Assembly: GCF_022370835.2 (NCBI RefSeq) | Contig: NZ_CP092365.1 | Span: 868,001-932,000 of the forward strand | Direction of reading: 5' to 3' | Length of the DNA stretch: 64,000 nucleotides | Source of the DNA: Mycolicibacillus parakoreensis | GTDB taxonomy: Bacteria > Actinomycetota > Actinomycetes > Mycobacteriales > Mycobacteriaceae | In this document: positions 47,841 to 56,983 of the stretch, piece after piece | Layout of the letters: each line of letters begins with the position of its first letter | How positions within the stretch are numbered: position 1 is the stretch's first letter | Position numbers and translations under genes: made by a program | Notes under the pieces: model-generated | What the model was told of the DNA's origin: nothing | The model's input: only the letters and a program-made list of their open reading frames with translations | Database searches by the model: none

Positions 47841-49457
47841 ATGAAGGTCATGGCGCAGATGGCGATGGTGATGAACCTCGACAAATGCATTGGCTGCCAC
47901 ACCTGTTCGGTCACCTGCAAACAGGCGTGGACCAACCGTGAAGGCACCGAATACGTCTGGTTCAACAACGTCGAGACCCGCCCCGGTGTCGGCTATCCGC
48001 GCACCTATGAGGACCAGGAGAAGTGGCGCGGCGGCTGGATCCGGGACAAGAAGGGAAGGCTGCGTCTGCGTGACGGCGGCAGGCTGGCCAAACTCGCGCG
48101 GATTTTCGCCAACCCCCGGCTGCCCGGGATCGAGGACTACTACGAGCCGTGGACCTACGACTACGAGAACCTCACCTCGGCGCCGCTGAGCGACACCTTC
48201 CCGGTCGCGCCGCCGCGCAGCCAGATCAGCGGCGAGCCGATGAAGAAGATCGAGTGGGGCCCCAACTGGGATGACAACCTGGCCGGCTCCTCGGAGATCC
48301 TGGCCGACGATCCGATCCTGAAGAAGATCAGCGACGGGGTGAAGTCGCAACTCGAAGAGACCTTCATGTTCTACCTGCCGCGCATCTGCGAGCACTGCCT
48401 CAACCCGTCGTGTGTGGCGTCCTGCCCGTCGGGGGCGATGTACAAACGCGAAGAGGACGGCATCGTGCTCGTCGACCAGGACAAATGCCGGGGCTGGCGG
48501 ATGTGCGTGTCGGGATGTCCCTACAAGAAGGTGTATTTCAACCACAAGACCGGCAAGGCCGAGAAGTGCACGTTCTGTTATCCGCGTATCGAGGTGGGGC
48601 TGCCGACGATCTGCAGCGAGACCTGCGTGGGGCGGTTGCGCTACATCGGGTTGGTCCTCTACGACGCCGACCGGGTGCTGGAGGCGGCCTCGGTCGAAGA
48701 CGACAAGCACCTCTACGAGGCGCAGTGCGGGGTGTTCCTGGATCCGAACGACCCGCAGGTGATCGCCGGGGCACGCGCCGAAGGCATCTCCGAGGAGTGG
48801 ATCGACGCCGCACAGCGTTCCCCGATCTACGCGCTGATCAACACCTACAAGGTGGCGCTACCGCTGCACCCGGAGTACCGGACCATGCCGATGGTCTGGT
48901 ACGTGCCGCCGCTGTCGCCGGTGGTCGACGCGGTCAGCCGCGGCGGCCACGACGGAGAGGATCTGGGCAACCTGTTCGGCGCTCTCGACGCGCTGCGCAT
49001 CCCCGTGGAGTACCTGGCGGAGTTGTTCTCCGCCGGGGACACCGCGGTCATCGAGAACGTGCTGCGTCGACTGGCGGGAATGCGCTCCTACATGCGCGAC
49101 ATCAACCTGGGCCGCGAAACCCAGCCGCACATCCCGGCGTCGGTCGGAATGACCGAAGAGCAGATGTACCAGATGTACCGGCTGTTGGCGATCGCGAAAT
49201 ACGATGAGCGCTACGTCATTCCGACGGCCTACCAGGCACAGGCCCACGACCTGGAGCACCTGGGCTGTTCGCTGGACACCGACGGGGGCCCCGGCATGTA
49301 CGAATCGGGCTCGTCGGGATCGGTGGTCTCCGCGGAGAGTTTCCATCTGCTCAAGGACCGCGGTGACCACGGCGACGGCACCGGTCGGGTGGACCTGCTC
49401 ACCTGGAACGGAGACGGCATCCCGCCGGGGATGTTCCCGAACCGGGAGTCGTCATGA
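47841..49457 (+). CDS. narH: Nitrate reductase beta subunit
   Basis: 538 residues. Four Fe-S clusters: CIGCHTCSVTC, CEHCLNPSCVASCP, CRGWRMCVSGCP (Trp in place of the second Cys gives the 3Fe-4S cluster) and CTFCY...CSETC. Electron transfer from NarI haems to NarG. ATG 47841 corresponds to the E. coli start (KVMAQMAMVMNLDKCIGC). Starts 34 nt after narG, and its TGA overlaps the narJ ATG. Confidence 0.97.
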   Translation: MKVMAQMAMVMNLDKCIGCHTCSVTCKQAWTNREGTEYVWFNNVETRPGVGYPRTYEDQEKWRGGWIRDKKGRLRLRDGGRLAKLARIFANPRLPGIEDYYEPWTYDYENLTSAPLSDTFPVAPPRSQISGEPMKKIEWGPNWDDNLAGSSEILADDPILKKISDGVKSQLEETFMFYLPRICEHCLNPSCVASCPSGAMYKREEDGIVLVDQDKCRGWRMCVSGCPYKKVYFNHKTGKAEKCTFCYPRIEVGLPTICSETCVGRLRYIGLVLYDADRVLEAASVEDDKHLYEAQCGVFLDPNDPQVIAGARAEGISEEWIDAAQRSPIYALINTYKVALPLHPEYRTMPMVWYVPPLSPVVDAVSRGGHDGEDLGNLFGALDALRIPVEYLAELFSAGDTAVIENVLRRLAGMRSYMRDINLGRETQPHIPASVGMTEEQMYQMYRLLAIAKYDERYVIPTAYQAQAHDLEHLGCSLDTDGGPGMYESGSSGSVVSAESFHLLKDRGDHGDGTGRVDLLTWNGDGIPPGMFPNRESS

Positions 49458-50101
49458 GGTTGCTGGCCCGCGCCAAACGCTCGACGCTGCGCGACCGGGC
49501 GGTCTGGCAGGCCGCCTCGCTGTTGTTGGCCTATCCCGACGAGCAGCACGCCGAACGGCTCGACACCGTGGCGAGTCTGCTGGAGCACCTCGACGGCAAA
49601 CCGGCGGAGTTGTTGCGCCGCACCCTGAGCGCGCTGCGCGCCGCCGACCCGATCACCGCGGCCACCGACTACGTCGACACCTTCGACATGCGCCGTCGCG
49701 CCACCCTGTACCTGACCTATTGGACCGCCGGGGACACCCGCAACCGGGGGATGGCGATGTTGGCGTTCTCCACCGCCTACCGGCGCGCCGGGGTGGAGCC
49801 GCCCCGCAAGGAGGGCCCCGACTACCTGCCGGTGGTGCTGGAGTTCGCCGCCACCGTCGACGCCGAGGCCGGACGCCGGCTGCTGGTCGCCAACCGGATG
49901 CCCATCGACGTGCTCGCCACGGCACTGGCCGCTGCCGGATCGCCGTACACCCACACCATCGCCGCGGTGGCCGCGACCCTTCCCGCGGTCACCGACCAGC
50001 AGGTGCAGCGGGCGCGCGAGTTGGTGGAGGCCGGCCCGCCGACCGAGTCGGTGGGTCTGCACCCCTTCTCGCTGACCGTTCCGCCCCGTGAGGGAGGTTG
50101 A
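49454..50101 (+). CDS. narJ: Nitrate reductase assembly chaperone
   Basis: 215 residues, all-helical TorD/NarJ-type chaperone that inserts the Mo cofactor into NarG and is not part of the final enzyme. Block VDTFDMRRRATLYLTYWTAGD is the NarJ signature. ATG 49454 overlaps the narH stop (ATGA). The stop is 1 nt before the narI GTG. Confidence 0.95.
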   Translation: MRLLARAKRSTLRDRAVWQAASLLLAYPDEQHAERLDTVASLLEHLDGKPAELLRRTLSALRAADPITAATDYVDTFDMRRRATLYLTYWTAGDTRNRGMAMLAFSTAYRRAGVEPPRKEGPDYLPVVLEFAATVDAEAGRRLLVANRMPIDVLATALAAAGSPYTHTIAAVAATLPAVTDQQVQRARELVEAGPPTESVGLHPFSLTVPPREGG

Positions 50102-50102
50102 C

Positions 50103-50843
50103 GTGGCTGCTCCGAATCTTGCCCAGATCTACTGGGACGTCGCCCCCTATGTCGCACTGACCATCGCGGTGGTCGCCAGCTGGTGGCGCTACCGTCACGA
50201 CCAGTTCGGCTGGACCTCCCGGTCGTCGCAGCTCTACGAATCGAGGCTGTTGCAGATCGGCAGCCCGATGTTCCACTTCGGCAGCCTGGTGGTGATCATG
50301 GGCCACGTCATCGGGTTGATGGTGCCCGAGTGGGTGACCGAGAAGTTCGGGCTCTCCGATCACATGTACCACATTCAGGCCCTGGCCCTGGGGTTGCCGG
50401 CCGGGATCGCCACCCTGGTGGGGATCGGTCTGCTGATCTACCGGCGGTGGACCTACCTTCCGGTGCGCAAGGCCACCACCGGCAGCGACAAGGTGATGTA
50501 TGTGGTGTTGGTGTGCGCCCTGGTGGCGGGGATGGCCTGCACCCTGATGGGGACCACCCGCTACGGCGAGGTGCACGACTACCGGCAGAATGTCTCGGTG
50601 TGGTTCCGGTCGATCTACGAGTTCGATCCGCGCGGGGATCTGATGATCCAGGCGCCGTTGTATTTCCAGGTGCACGTCACGATCGCGCTGCTGCTGATCG
50701 CGATGTGGCCGTTCACCCGGTTGGTGCACGCGTTCAGCGCGCCGGTGGCCTACCTGTTCCGCCCCTACATCGTCTACCGCAGCCGCGAGCCCGCACCCGA
50801 CGGGACGGTGCGCGGCGCCGCACCCCCGCGGCGCGGCTGGTAG
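50103..50843 (+). CDS. narI: Nitrate reductase gamma subunit (cytochrome b)
   Basis: 246 residues, five transmembrane helices. Haem ligands H58 and H68 (FHFGSLVVIMGH), and H191 and H209 (VHVTIALLL; RLVHAF), with the same spacings (10 and 18) as E. coli His56/66 and His187/205. Oxidises menaquinol and passes electrons to NarH. GTG 50103 has GGGAGG upstream in the narJ end. The polar tail overlaps the convergent membrane-protein gene by 70 bp. Confidence 0.96.
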   Translation: MAAPNLAQIYWDVAPYVALTIAVVASWWRYRHDQFGWTSRSSQLYESRLLQIGSPMFHFGSLVVIMGHVIGLMVPEWVTEKFGLSDHMYHIQALALGLPAGIATLVGIGLLIYRRWTYLPVRKATTGSDKVMYVVLVCALVAGMACTLMGTTRYGEVHDYRQNVSVWFRSIYEFDPRGDLMIQAPLYFQVHVTIALLLIAMWPFTRLVHAFSAPVAYLFRPYIVYRSREPAPDGTVRGAAPPRRGW

Positions 50844-51523
50844 CCGAGCCGACGCGCTCGCCACCACACGAGCCCGGCCAGCACGATCAGCACAACCCCC
50901 GGGGCGGCGCTGAGCAGTACGACGGTGATGTCGGCTGGGGGAGAGCCATGCTGCGGTACCAGCACCATCACCAGCACGACCGCGCAGAGTCCGACACCGA
51001 GCAGGCCCAGTCCTCGGGCCAACGCGACACTGGCAGACCGCAGCACCGGGACGGCCATCAGGATCAGCCCGGCCGCCGCGAACGCGACGAAGAAGAGCAC
51101 GGCCCTGTGCTCGATCAACAGGGTCGGGGCGATGACGGCATTGAACGCGGCCAGGAAGCCACCGGTCCCAGTGTCCGGGGCGTTGCTGAAGGCCATGGCC
51201 CACAGTCCCGCCAGCAGGCCCAACACCGTCAGCGCCAGCGCATAGACGAACATCACGACGAAGCCGAGGCCGACGGTCACCAGCGCACACCCGGTGATGG
51301 TCCGGTCGGCGTGGCGGCGGCCCCGCCCGTACACCAGCAGCACCATCCCGGCCGGGATCATGGCGAGGCTGGCCCACGTTGCCACGGCTGGGTGCGGCAG
51401 CAGAGCGACCGGAGCGCTCATCAGCACCACCGCGACCAGGACCACGGCGAACCCGGCGCGTCCGATTCCCGGTGCGACCGGCGGTGCGGGTTCGACCGGG
51501 TAGGGGTAGATCGGACCGGTCAC
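50774..51523 (-). CDS. Polytopic membrane protein, unknown
   Basis: 249 residues, about seven transmembrane segments (from residue ~23 to ~225), Pro-rich N-terminus and basic C-terminus. I do not recognise the family. Its GTG overlaps the modA stop (GTGA), so it is translated from the zwf1-gnd2-modA transcript. It does not look like a ModB permease: there is no EAA loop motif. It could still be a membrane partner of the molybdate-binding protein, which is speculation. 3' end overlaps narI. Confidence 0.75.
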   Translation of the reverse strand: MTGPIYPYPVEPAPPVAPGIGRAGFAVVLVAVVLMSAPVALLPHPAVATWASLAMIPAGMVLLVYGRGRRHADRTITGCALVTVGLGFVVMFVYALALTVLGLLAGLWAMAFSNAPDTGTGGFLAAFNAVIAPTLLIEHRAVLFFVAFAAAGLILMAVPVLRSASVALARGLGLLGVGLCAVVLVMVLVPQHGSPPADITVVLLSAAPGVVLIVLAGLVWWRARRLGYQPRRGGAAPRTVPSGAGSRLR

Positions 51524-52290
51524 GGACGCCCGAAGCCGGCGGCGGCGAGGGTCTTCTGGCCCGCCTCACCGGTTACCGCGTCGACGAAGGCGCGCGCCAA
51601 CTCCGGCTTATTGGCGCCGCGCACTGTGGCGATCGGGTAGGTGTTGACCGCCTCGACAGCCTCGGGAAACTTCACCGTGGTGACCTTGTCGCCGGCGGCG
51701 ATCGCGTCGGTGACGTTGACCAGCCCGGCGTCGGCCTGGCCGGTGGTGACCTTGTTCACCACGTCCTCGACGTCGGGCTCCTCACTGACCGGGTTCAACC
51801 GGATTCCGGTGGCCTTCTCGACGCGTTGGATGGCCACCCCGCACGGCATCGGCGGGGGACTGGTCACCACCGCCAGGCCGGGTTTGGTCAGATCGGCGAA
51901 CGAGCCGACCCGGTGCGGATTGCCCGGTGCGGTGATGATCACCAACGTGTTGGTCGCGAAATCGATCGGGCCGTCCTCGATGAGCCCGCCATCGACGACC
52001 TTGTCCATCTGTGCGGAGTCGGCGGAGGCGAACACATCGGCGGCCGCCCCCTGGGTGATCTGGGTCGCCAGATCCGCCGCGCTGGCGAAGTCGAAATCCA
52101 CCTGGGCGCCGCGATGTTCGGTCTCGAAGCGATCCGCGATCTCGGTGAACGTCGGGCGCAGTGACGCGGCGGCGTAGACCACCACGGTCTGCGCCCCGGC
52201 GCCCGGAGCGCACCCGGTCGAGCCGGCCAGCGCCGTCGCCGCGACCATGCCCGCCGCCACGCATCGACCTGGCCGGGCAATCGATCTCAC
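51520..52290 (-). CDS. modA: Molybdate-binding protein ModA
   Basis: 256 residues. VVVYAAASLRPTFTEIADRF is the ModA start of the mature domain with the oxyanion-binding Ser, followed by DFASAADLATQI and AAADVFASAD. N-terminal hydrophobic stretch ending STGC (C27) is a weak lipobox, so it is probably a lipoprotein or signal-anchored. GTG 52290 overlaps the gnd2 stop (GTGA). No modB or modC gene is adjacent. It lies on the opposite strand beside narGHJI, whose cofactor needs molybdenum. Confidence 0.88.
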   Translation of the reverse strand: MRSIARPGRCVAAGMVAATALAGSTGCAPGAGAQTVVVYAAASLRPTFTEIADRFETEHRGAQVDFDFASAADLATQITQGAAADVFASADSAQMDKVVDGGLIEDGPIDFATNTLVIITAPGNPHRVGSFADLTKPGLAVVTSPPPMPCGVAIQRVEKATGIRLNPVSEEPDVEDVVNKVTTGQADAGLVNVTDAIAAGDKVTTVKFPEAVEAVNTYPIATVRGANKPELARAFVDAVTGEAGQKTLAAAGFGRP

Positions 52291-53315
52291 AGCCCGGCTG
52301 CCGGTTTCTCGTCGTGCCCGCCGAACTGTTTGCGCATCGCCGAGAGTGCCTTGTCGGCGAACTCGTCGAGGTCGCGGGAGGAGAACCGCGAACCCAGCGC
52401 GGCGGTGATCACCGGTGCGGGCACACCCTCCTCGATGGCGGCGATCGCCGTCCAGCGGCCCTCCCCGGAGTCGGAGACCCGCCCGGCGAAGGCGTCGAGG
52501 TCCGGCGACTCGACCAGGGCGGCCGCGGTGAGATCGACCAGCCAGGAGCCGATCACGCTGCCGCGGCGCCACACCTCGGCGATCGCCGGCAGATCCAGGT
52601 CGTAACGGTAGAACTCCGGGTTGGTCATCGGGGCGGTCTCGGCATCGCCGCTGGCTGCGCGGGTGGCGCCGATGTCGGCGCGGTGCAAGATGTTCAGGCC
52701 TTCAGAGATCGCGGCCATCATCCCGTACTCGATGCCGTTGTGCACCATCTTGACGAAGTGCCCGGCACCGGTGGGCCCACAGTGCAGGTAGCCGTGCTCG
52801 GCGGGGGTGGCGTCCCCGTCGCGCCCGGGGGTGCGCTCGGCGGCCTGCACACCGGGGGCCAGCGCGGCGAAGACCGGCTCGACGGTGCCGAACGCCTCGG
52901 CGTCGCCGCCGACCATCAGGCTGTAGCCGCGCTCCAGTCCCCACACCCCGCCGCTGGTGCCGCAGTCGAGCAGGTGGATGCCGCGCTCACGCAACTGCTC
53001 GGCGTGCCGGATGTCGTCGCGGTAGTAGGAGTTGCCGCCGTCGATGACGATGTCGCCGGCGTCGAGGGTGGCGGCCAGCTCGTCGATGACCGAGTCGGTG
53101 ACCGACCCGGCGGGCACCATCACCCAGACCGCCCGGGGTGCAGACAGTTTCGCCTTGAGATCACCGACCGAGTCCGCGCCCAGCGCCCCCTCGGCAGCGA
53201 GATCGTGCACCGCGTCGACGTTGCGGTCGTAGACGACGCACTCGTGTCCGGCGCGCATCACCCGGCGCACCAGGTTGGCGCCCATCCGGCCCAGACCGAT
53301 CATCCCCAACTGCAT
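52287..53315 (-). CDS. gnd2: 6-phosphogluconate dehydrogenase, Gnd2 type
   Basis: 342 residues, the short form (GntZ-like, about 340) rather than the 480-residue type. MQLGMIGLGRMGANLVRRV binds the nucleotide, GGNSYYRDD and CGTSGGVWGLERG line the substrate site, and GHFVKMVHNGIEYGMM contains the catalytic Lys. Oxidises 6-phosphogluconate to ribulose 5-phosphate. AAGGAGG 5 nt upstream of ATG 53315. 57 nt after zwf1, and coupled to modA downstream. In M. tuberculosis gnd2 (Rv1122) is beside bpoB, about 45 kb away in this window's coordinates. Confidence 0.94.
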   Translation of the reverse strand: MQLGMIGLGRMGANLVRRVMRAGHECVVYDRNVDAVHDLAAEGALGADSVGDLKAKLSAPRAVWVMVPAGSVTDSVIDELAATLDAGDIVIDGGNSYYRDDIRHAEQLRERGIHLLDCGTSGGVWGLERGYSLMVGGDAEAFGTVEPVFAALAPGVQAAERTPGRDGDATPAEHGYLHCGPTGAGHFVKMVHNGIEYGMMAAISEGLNILHRADIGATRAASGDAETAPMTNPEFYRYDLDLPAIAEVWRRGSVIGSWLVDLTAAALVESPDLDAFAGRVSDSGEGRWTAIAAIEEGVPAPVITAALGSRFSSRDLDEFADKALSAMRKQFGGHDEKPAAGL

Positions 53316-53372
53316 CCTGTCCTCCTTCGTCACGCCCCGACGGGCCGGTCCTCGCCACCCCCGCGGTGGCGA

Positions 53373-54770
53373 CTAAAGCCACGGCGGCTGCCAGCCGAGG
53401 TGGCCGTGCAGCAGATCGCCCGCCGCCGGCGGCCCCCAGGAGCCCCGCGGATAGCGGTGCACCGGCGGCGGCGCATCGAGCAGCGGTTGCACGATCCGCC
53501 AGGTCTCCTCGACCGCGTCCTGGCGGGCGAACAGCGCCCGGTCGCCGGTGAGGGCGTTGTGCAGCAGCCGCTCGTAGGGCCGCAGCGGTTCGCCGAGCTG
53601 CTCGGAGAAGAGGCTCTGAAGCGGGACCGGGCGCAGGGTGTCGCCGGCCAGCGCGGAGAGCTGCACCTGCAGACCCGGGTCGGGGTCGATGCGCAGCACG
53701 ATCTGGTTGGGCGCCACCCGGGTGGGATGCGGCAGAAACGCCAGTCGGGGGGTGCGGCGCAACACGAGTCGCACCTCGGTGACCCGCTCGGGCAGCGCCT
53801 TGCCGGCGCGCAGGAAGACCGGCACCCCCGCCCAGCGCCAGTTGTCGATCTCCAGGCGCAGCGCGGTGAACGTCTCGGTCTGCGACCCGTCGGCCACCCC
53901 GGGCACGTCGGCGTAGCCGTCGTACTGTCCGCGCACGTAGTGGGCGACGTCGATCGGCGGGATGGCACGGAACACCTCGACCTTCTTGTCCCGCAACTCA
54001 TCACCGTCGGCGCTGGTGGGCGGTTCCATCGCTACCAGCGCCAACACCTGCAGCAGGTGGTTTTGCACCACGTCGCGCAGCGCCCCCACCGCGTCGTAGA
54101 AACTGCCGCGGTCCTCGACCCCGAAATCCTCGGCCATGGTGATCTGCACCGCCGACACGCTGCGCCGGTCCCAGATCTCGGCGAGCGCCAGGTTGGCGAA
54201 GCGCAGATACTCCAGTTCGATCACCGGCTCCTTGCCCAGGAAGTGATCCACCCGCAGGATCTGCTCCTCGGCGAGCACCCGGTGCAGCCGGGCGTTGAGT
54301 TCGCGTGCCGACGCCAAGTCGTGGCCGAACGGTTTCTCCACCGCCACCCGCGCCCGGTCCACCAGCCCGGCGGCGCCCAGGTGCTCCACGATCGGGCCGA
54401 ACAGCGACGGCGGCATCTCCAGGTAGAACAGCGGCCGGCGGGCCTGGCCCATCTTTTGGGCCAGCCGGTGGTAGAGCGCGTCGTCGGTGACGTCGCCGGA
54501 CAGGTAGGACAGCCGCTCGGCGAGGCGCGCGAACACGGCGTCGTCGAGGTCCTCACCGGTGGCGGTGATCGCCTCCCGGGCCTGCGACACCAGTTCCGCG
54601 GTGCCGATGTCGTCGGAGGCCACCCCCAGGATCGGGCAGTCCAACAGCTTGCGGCGCTCCAGCCGGTACAGCGCCCGGAAGGTCATCTTGCGTGCCAGAT
54701 CGCCGGTGATCCCGAAGATCACCAGCAGATCGGCCGGCTCGGAGGTGCTCACCGAAACAGTGCACTCCAT
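53373..54770 (-). CDS. zwf1: Glucose-6-phosphate 1-dehydrogenase, Zwf1 type
   Basis: 465 residues, length and sequence close to Rv1121 (Zwf1) as recalled. LLVIFGITGDLARKM binds NADP, RVDHFLGKEPV is the substrate motif with catalytic His, and VAVEKPFGHD is also family-typical. First step of the oxidative pentose phosphate path. ATG 54770 and GTG 54752 are both possible starts. Starts the operon zwf1-gnd2-modA-membrane protein. The 214-bp divergent gap to typA shows no clear operator. Confidence 0.94.
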   Translation of the reverse strand: MECTVSVSTSEPADLLVIFGITGDLARKMTFRALYRLERRKLLDCPILGVASDDIGTAELVSQAREAITATGEDLDDAVFARLAERLSYLSGDVTDDALYHRLAQKMGQARRPLFYLEMPPSLFGPIVEHLGAAGLVDRARVAVEKPFGHDLASARELNARLHRVLAEEQILRVDHFLGKEPVIELEYLRFANLALAEIWDRRSVSAVQITMAEDFGVEDRGSFYDAVGALRDVVQNHLLQVLALVAMEPPTSADGDELRDKKVEVFRAIPPIDVAHYVRGQYDGYADVPGVADGSQTETFTALRLEIDNWRWAGVPVFLRAGKALPERVTEVRLVLRRTPRLAFLPHPTRVAPNQIVLRIDPDPGLQVQLSALAGDTLRPVPLQSLFSEQLGEPLRPYERLLHNALTGDRALFARQDAVEETWRIVQPLLDAPPPVHRYPRGSWGPPAAGDLLHGHLGWQPPWL

Positions 54771-54984
54771 TCCCAGCGCGACCGCGGCGCGGGCCGCGGT
54801 CGCTCGGCTCGTTGGTACCCGGTTGCCGCCTAATCTGCCAGGTGTCGCCCGGGTCCCGCCAGCGCGGCCGGCGGTCCCAGCCAACGCACAGGCCACCGGC
54901 CCGGTCGTCTCCGCCGGTGAGAACTGCGTCACCGCGGGCGCTCTCGGTTTCGTGATCCCCGGTCGGCGCTGGCAGAATCGTCCG

Positions 54985-56883
54985 GTGCAGTTCCGCAACG
55001 TCGCCATCGTCGCCCACGTCGACCACGGTAAAACCACCCTGGTCGACGCCATGTTGCGACAGTCCGGCGCGCTGGTCGAACGCGGTGAGGCCACCGAGCG
55101 GGTGATGGACTCCGGCGACCTGGAGCGGGAAAAGGGCATCACGATCCTGGCCAAGAACACCGCGGTGCACCGCCACCACCGCGACGGCTCGGTCACCGTC
55201 ATCAACGTCATCGACACCCCCGGCCACGCCGACTTCGGCGGCGAGGTGGAGCGCGGCCTGGCGATGGTCGACGGGGTGCTGCTGCTGGTCGACTCCTCCG
55301 AGGGGCCGCTGCCGCAGACTCGGTTTGTGCTGCGCAAGGCGCTGGCCGCGCACCTGCCGGTGATCCTGGTGGTCAACAAGACCGACCGGGCCGACGCCCG
55401 GATCACCGAGGTCGTCGAGGCCAGCCACGACCTGCTGCTCGATGTGGCCGCCGACCTCGACGACGCCGCGCAGCAGGCCGCCGAGCACGCCCTGGGGCTG
55501 CCGACGCTGTACGCGTCCGGGCGCGCCGGGGTGGCCAGCACCACCGCCCCGGAGAACGGGCAGATCCCCGACGCGGACAATCCCGACGCCAACCTCGATC
55601 CGCTCTTCGCGGTGCTCTCAGAGCACGTGCCCGCCCCGTCGGGGGATCCCGAGGCGCCGCTGCAGGCGCTGGTCACCAACCTGGACGCCTCCAGCTTTCT
55701 GGGCCGGTTGGCGCTGATCCGCATCGCCAACGGGCGCATCCGCAAGGGCCAGCAGGTGGCCTGGCTGCGCGAGGTCGACGGCGAGCCGGTGGTCACCAGC
55801 GCCAAGATCACCGAACTGCTGGTCACCGAGGGCGTGGAGCGCACCTCCACCGACGAGGCCGTCGCCGGCGACATCGTCGCGGTCGCCGGGATCCCCGAGA
55901 TCATGATCGGCGACACGCTCGCCGATCCGGGCGCCCCGGAGTCGCTGCCGCGGATCACCGTCGACCAGCCGGCGATCTCGGTGACGATCGGCACCAACAC
56001 CTCCCCGCTGGCCGGGCGGGTCTCCGGACACAAGCTCACCGCCCGCATGGTGCGCGGGCGGCTGGACGCCGAGCTGGTCGGCAACGTCTCGATCCGGGTG
56101 GTCGACATCGGCCGCCCGGACGCCTGGGAGGTGCAGGGCCGCGGCGAGCTGGCCCTGGCGGTGCTCGTCGAGCAGATGCGGCGGGAGGGCTTCGAGCTGA
56201 CCGTCGGCAAACCGCAGGTGGTGACCCGCACCATCGACGGCACCCTGCACGAGCCGTTCGAGCACCTCACCGTGGACTGCCCGGAGGAGTTCGTCGGGGC
56301 GATCACCCAGCTGGCCGCCGCCCGTAAGGGCCGCATGCTCGAGATGGTCAACCACACCACCGGCTGGGTGCGCATGGAGTTCACCATCCCCAGCCGCGGG
56401 CTGATCGGCTGGCGCACCGACTTCCTCACCGAGACCCGCGGCACCGGCATCGCCAACGCGGTCTTCGACGGCTACCACCCGTGGGCGGGGGAGATCCGGG
56501 CCCGCCACAGCGGGTCGCTGGTCAGCGACCGGGCCGGGTCGATCACCCCGTTCGCGCTGATCCAGCTCGCCGACCGCGGGCAGTTCTTCGTCGAACCCGG
56601 CCAGGACACCTACGAGGGCATGGTCGTCGGGATCAACCCGCGCGCCGAGGACCTCGACATCAACGTCACCAGGGAGAAGAAGCTGACCAACATGCGGTCC
56701 TCGACCGCCGACGTCATCGAGACCCTGGCCAAACCGATCGACCTCGACCTCGAGAAGGCGATGGAGTTCTGCGCGGCCGACGAGTGCGTCGAGGTCACCC
56801 CCGAGGTGGTGCGGGTGCGCAAGGTCGAGCTGTCCGGCACCGCGCGCGCCCGTGCCCGGTCCCGCGCCAAGGCCCGCGGCTGA
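54985..56883 (+). CDS. typA: Ribosome-associated GTPase TypA/BipA
   Basis: 632 residues. G1 [14 protein letters not shown]3 [12 protein letters not shown]4 NKTDRAD. Translation-factor domains follow and a BipA-specific C-terminus ([14 protein letters not shown]). Involved in ribosome assembly and stress. GTG 54985 was chosen because the G1 motif begins 9 residues later. CAGAAT lies 6 nt upstream, a possible leaderless -10. In-frame codons further 5' overlap the zwf1 gene and are non-protein-like. Confidence 0.96.
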   Translation: MQFRNVAIVAHVDHGKTTLVDAMLRQSGALVERGEATERVMDSGDLEREKGITILAKNTAVHRHHRDGSVTVINVIDTPGHADFGGEVERGLAMVDGVLLLVDSSEGPLPQTRFVLRKALAAHLPVILVVNKTDRADARITEVVEASHDLLLDVAADLDDAAQQAAEHALGLPTLYASGRAGVASTTAPENGQIPDADNPDANLDPLFAVLSEHVPAPSGDPEAPLQALVTNLDASSFLGRLALIRIANGRIRKGQQVAWLREVDGEPVVTSAKITELLVTEGVERTSTDEAVAGDIVAVAGIPEIMIGDTLADPGAPESLPRITVDQPAISVTIGTNTSPLAGRVSGHKLTARMVRGRLDAELVGNVSIRVVDIGRPDAWEVQGRGELALAVLVEQMRREGFELTVGKPQVVTRTIDGTLHEPFEHLTVDCPEEFVGAITQLAAARKGRMLEMVNHTTGWVRMEFTIPSRGLIGWRTDFLTETRGTGIANAVFDGYHPWAGEIRARHSGSLVSDRAGSITPFALIQLADRGQFFVEPGQDTYEGMVVGINPRAEDLDINVTREKKLTNMRSSTADVIETLAKPIDLDLEKAMEFCAADECVEVTPEVVRVRKVELSGTARARARSRAKARG

Positions 56884-56983
56884 CGGTGTCGATGCGCTGA
56901 TGGGCGGGTCAGGTCGGCCGGGTCGGCCGGACCGTCGGCGGCGATTTTCGCGCCCCGCACGGGCGCCCGATAGCCTGAGGGAC

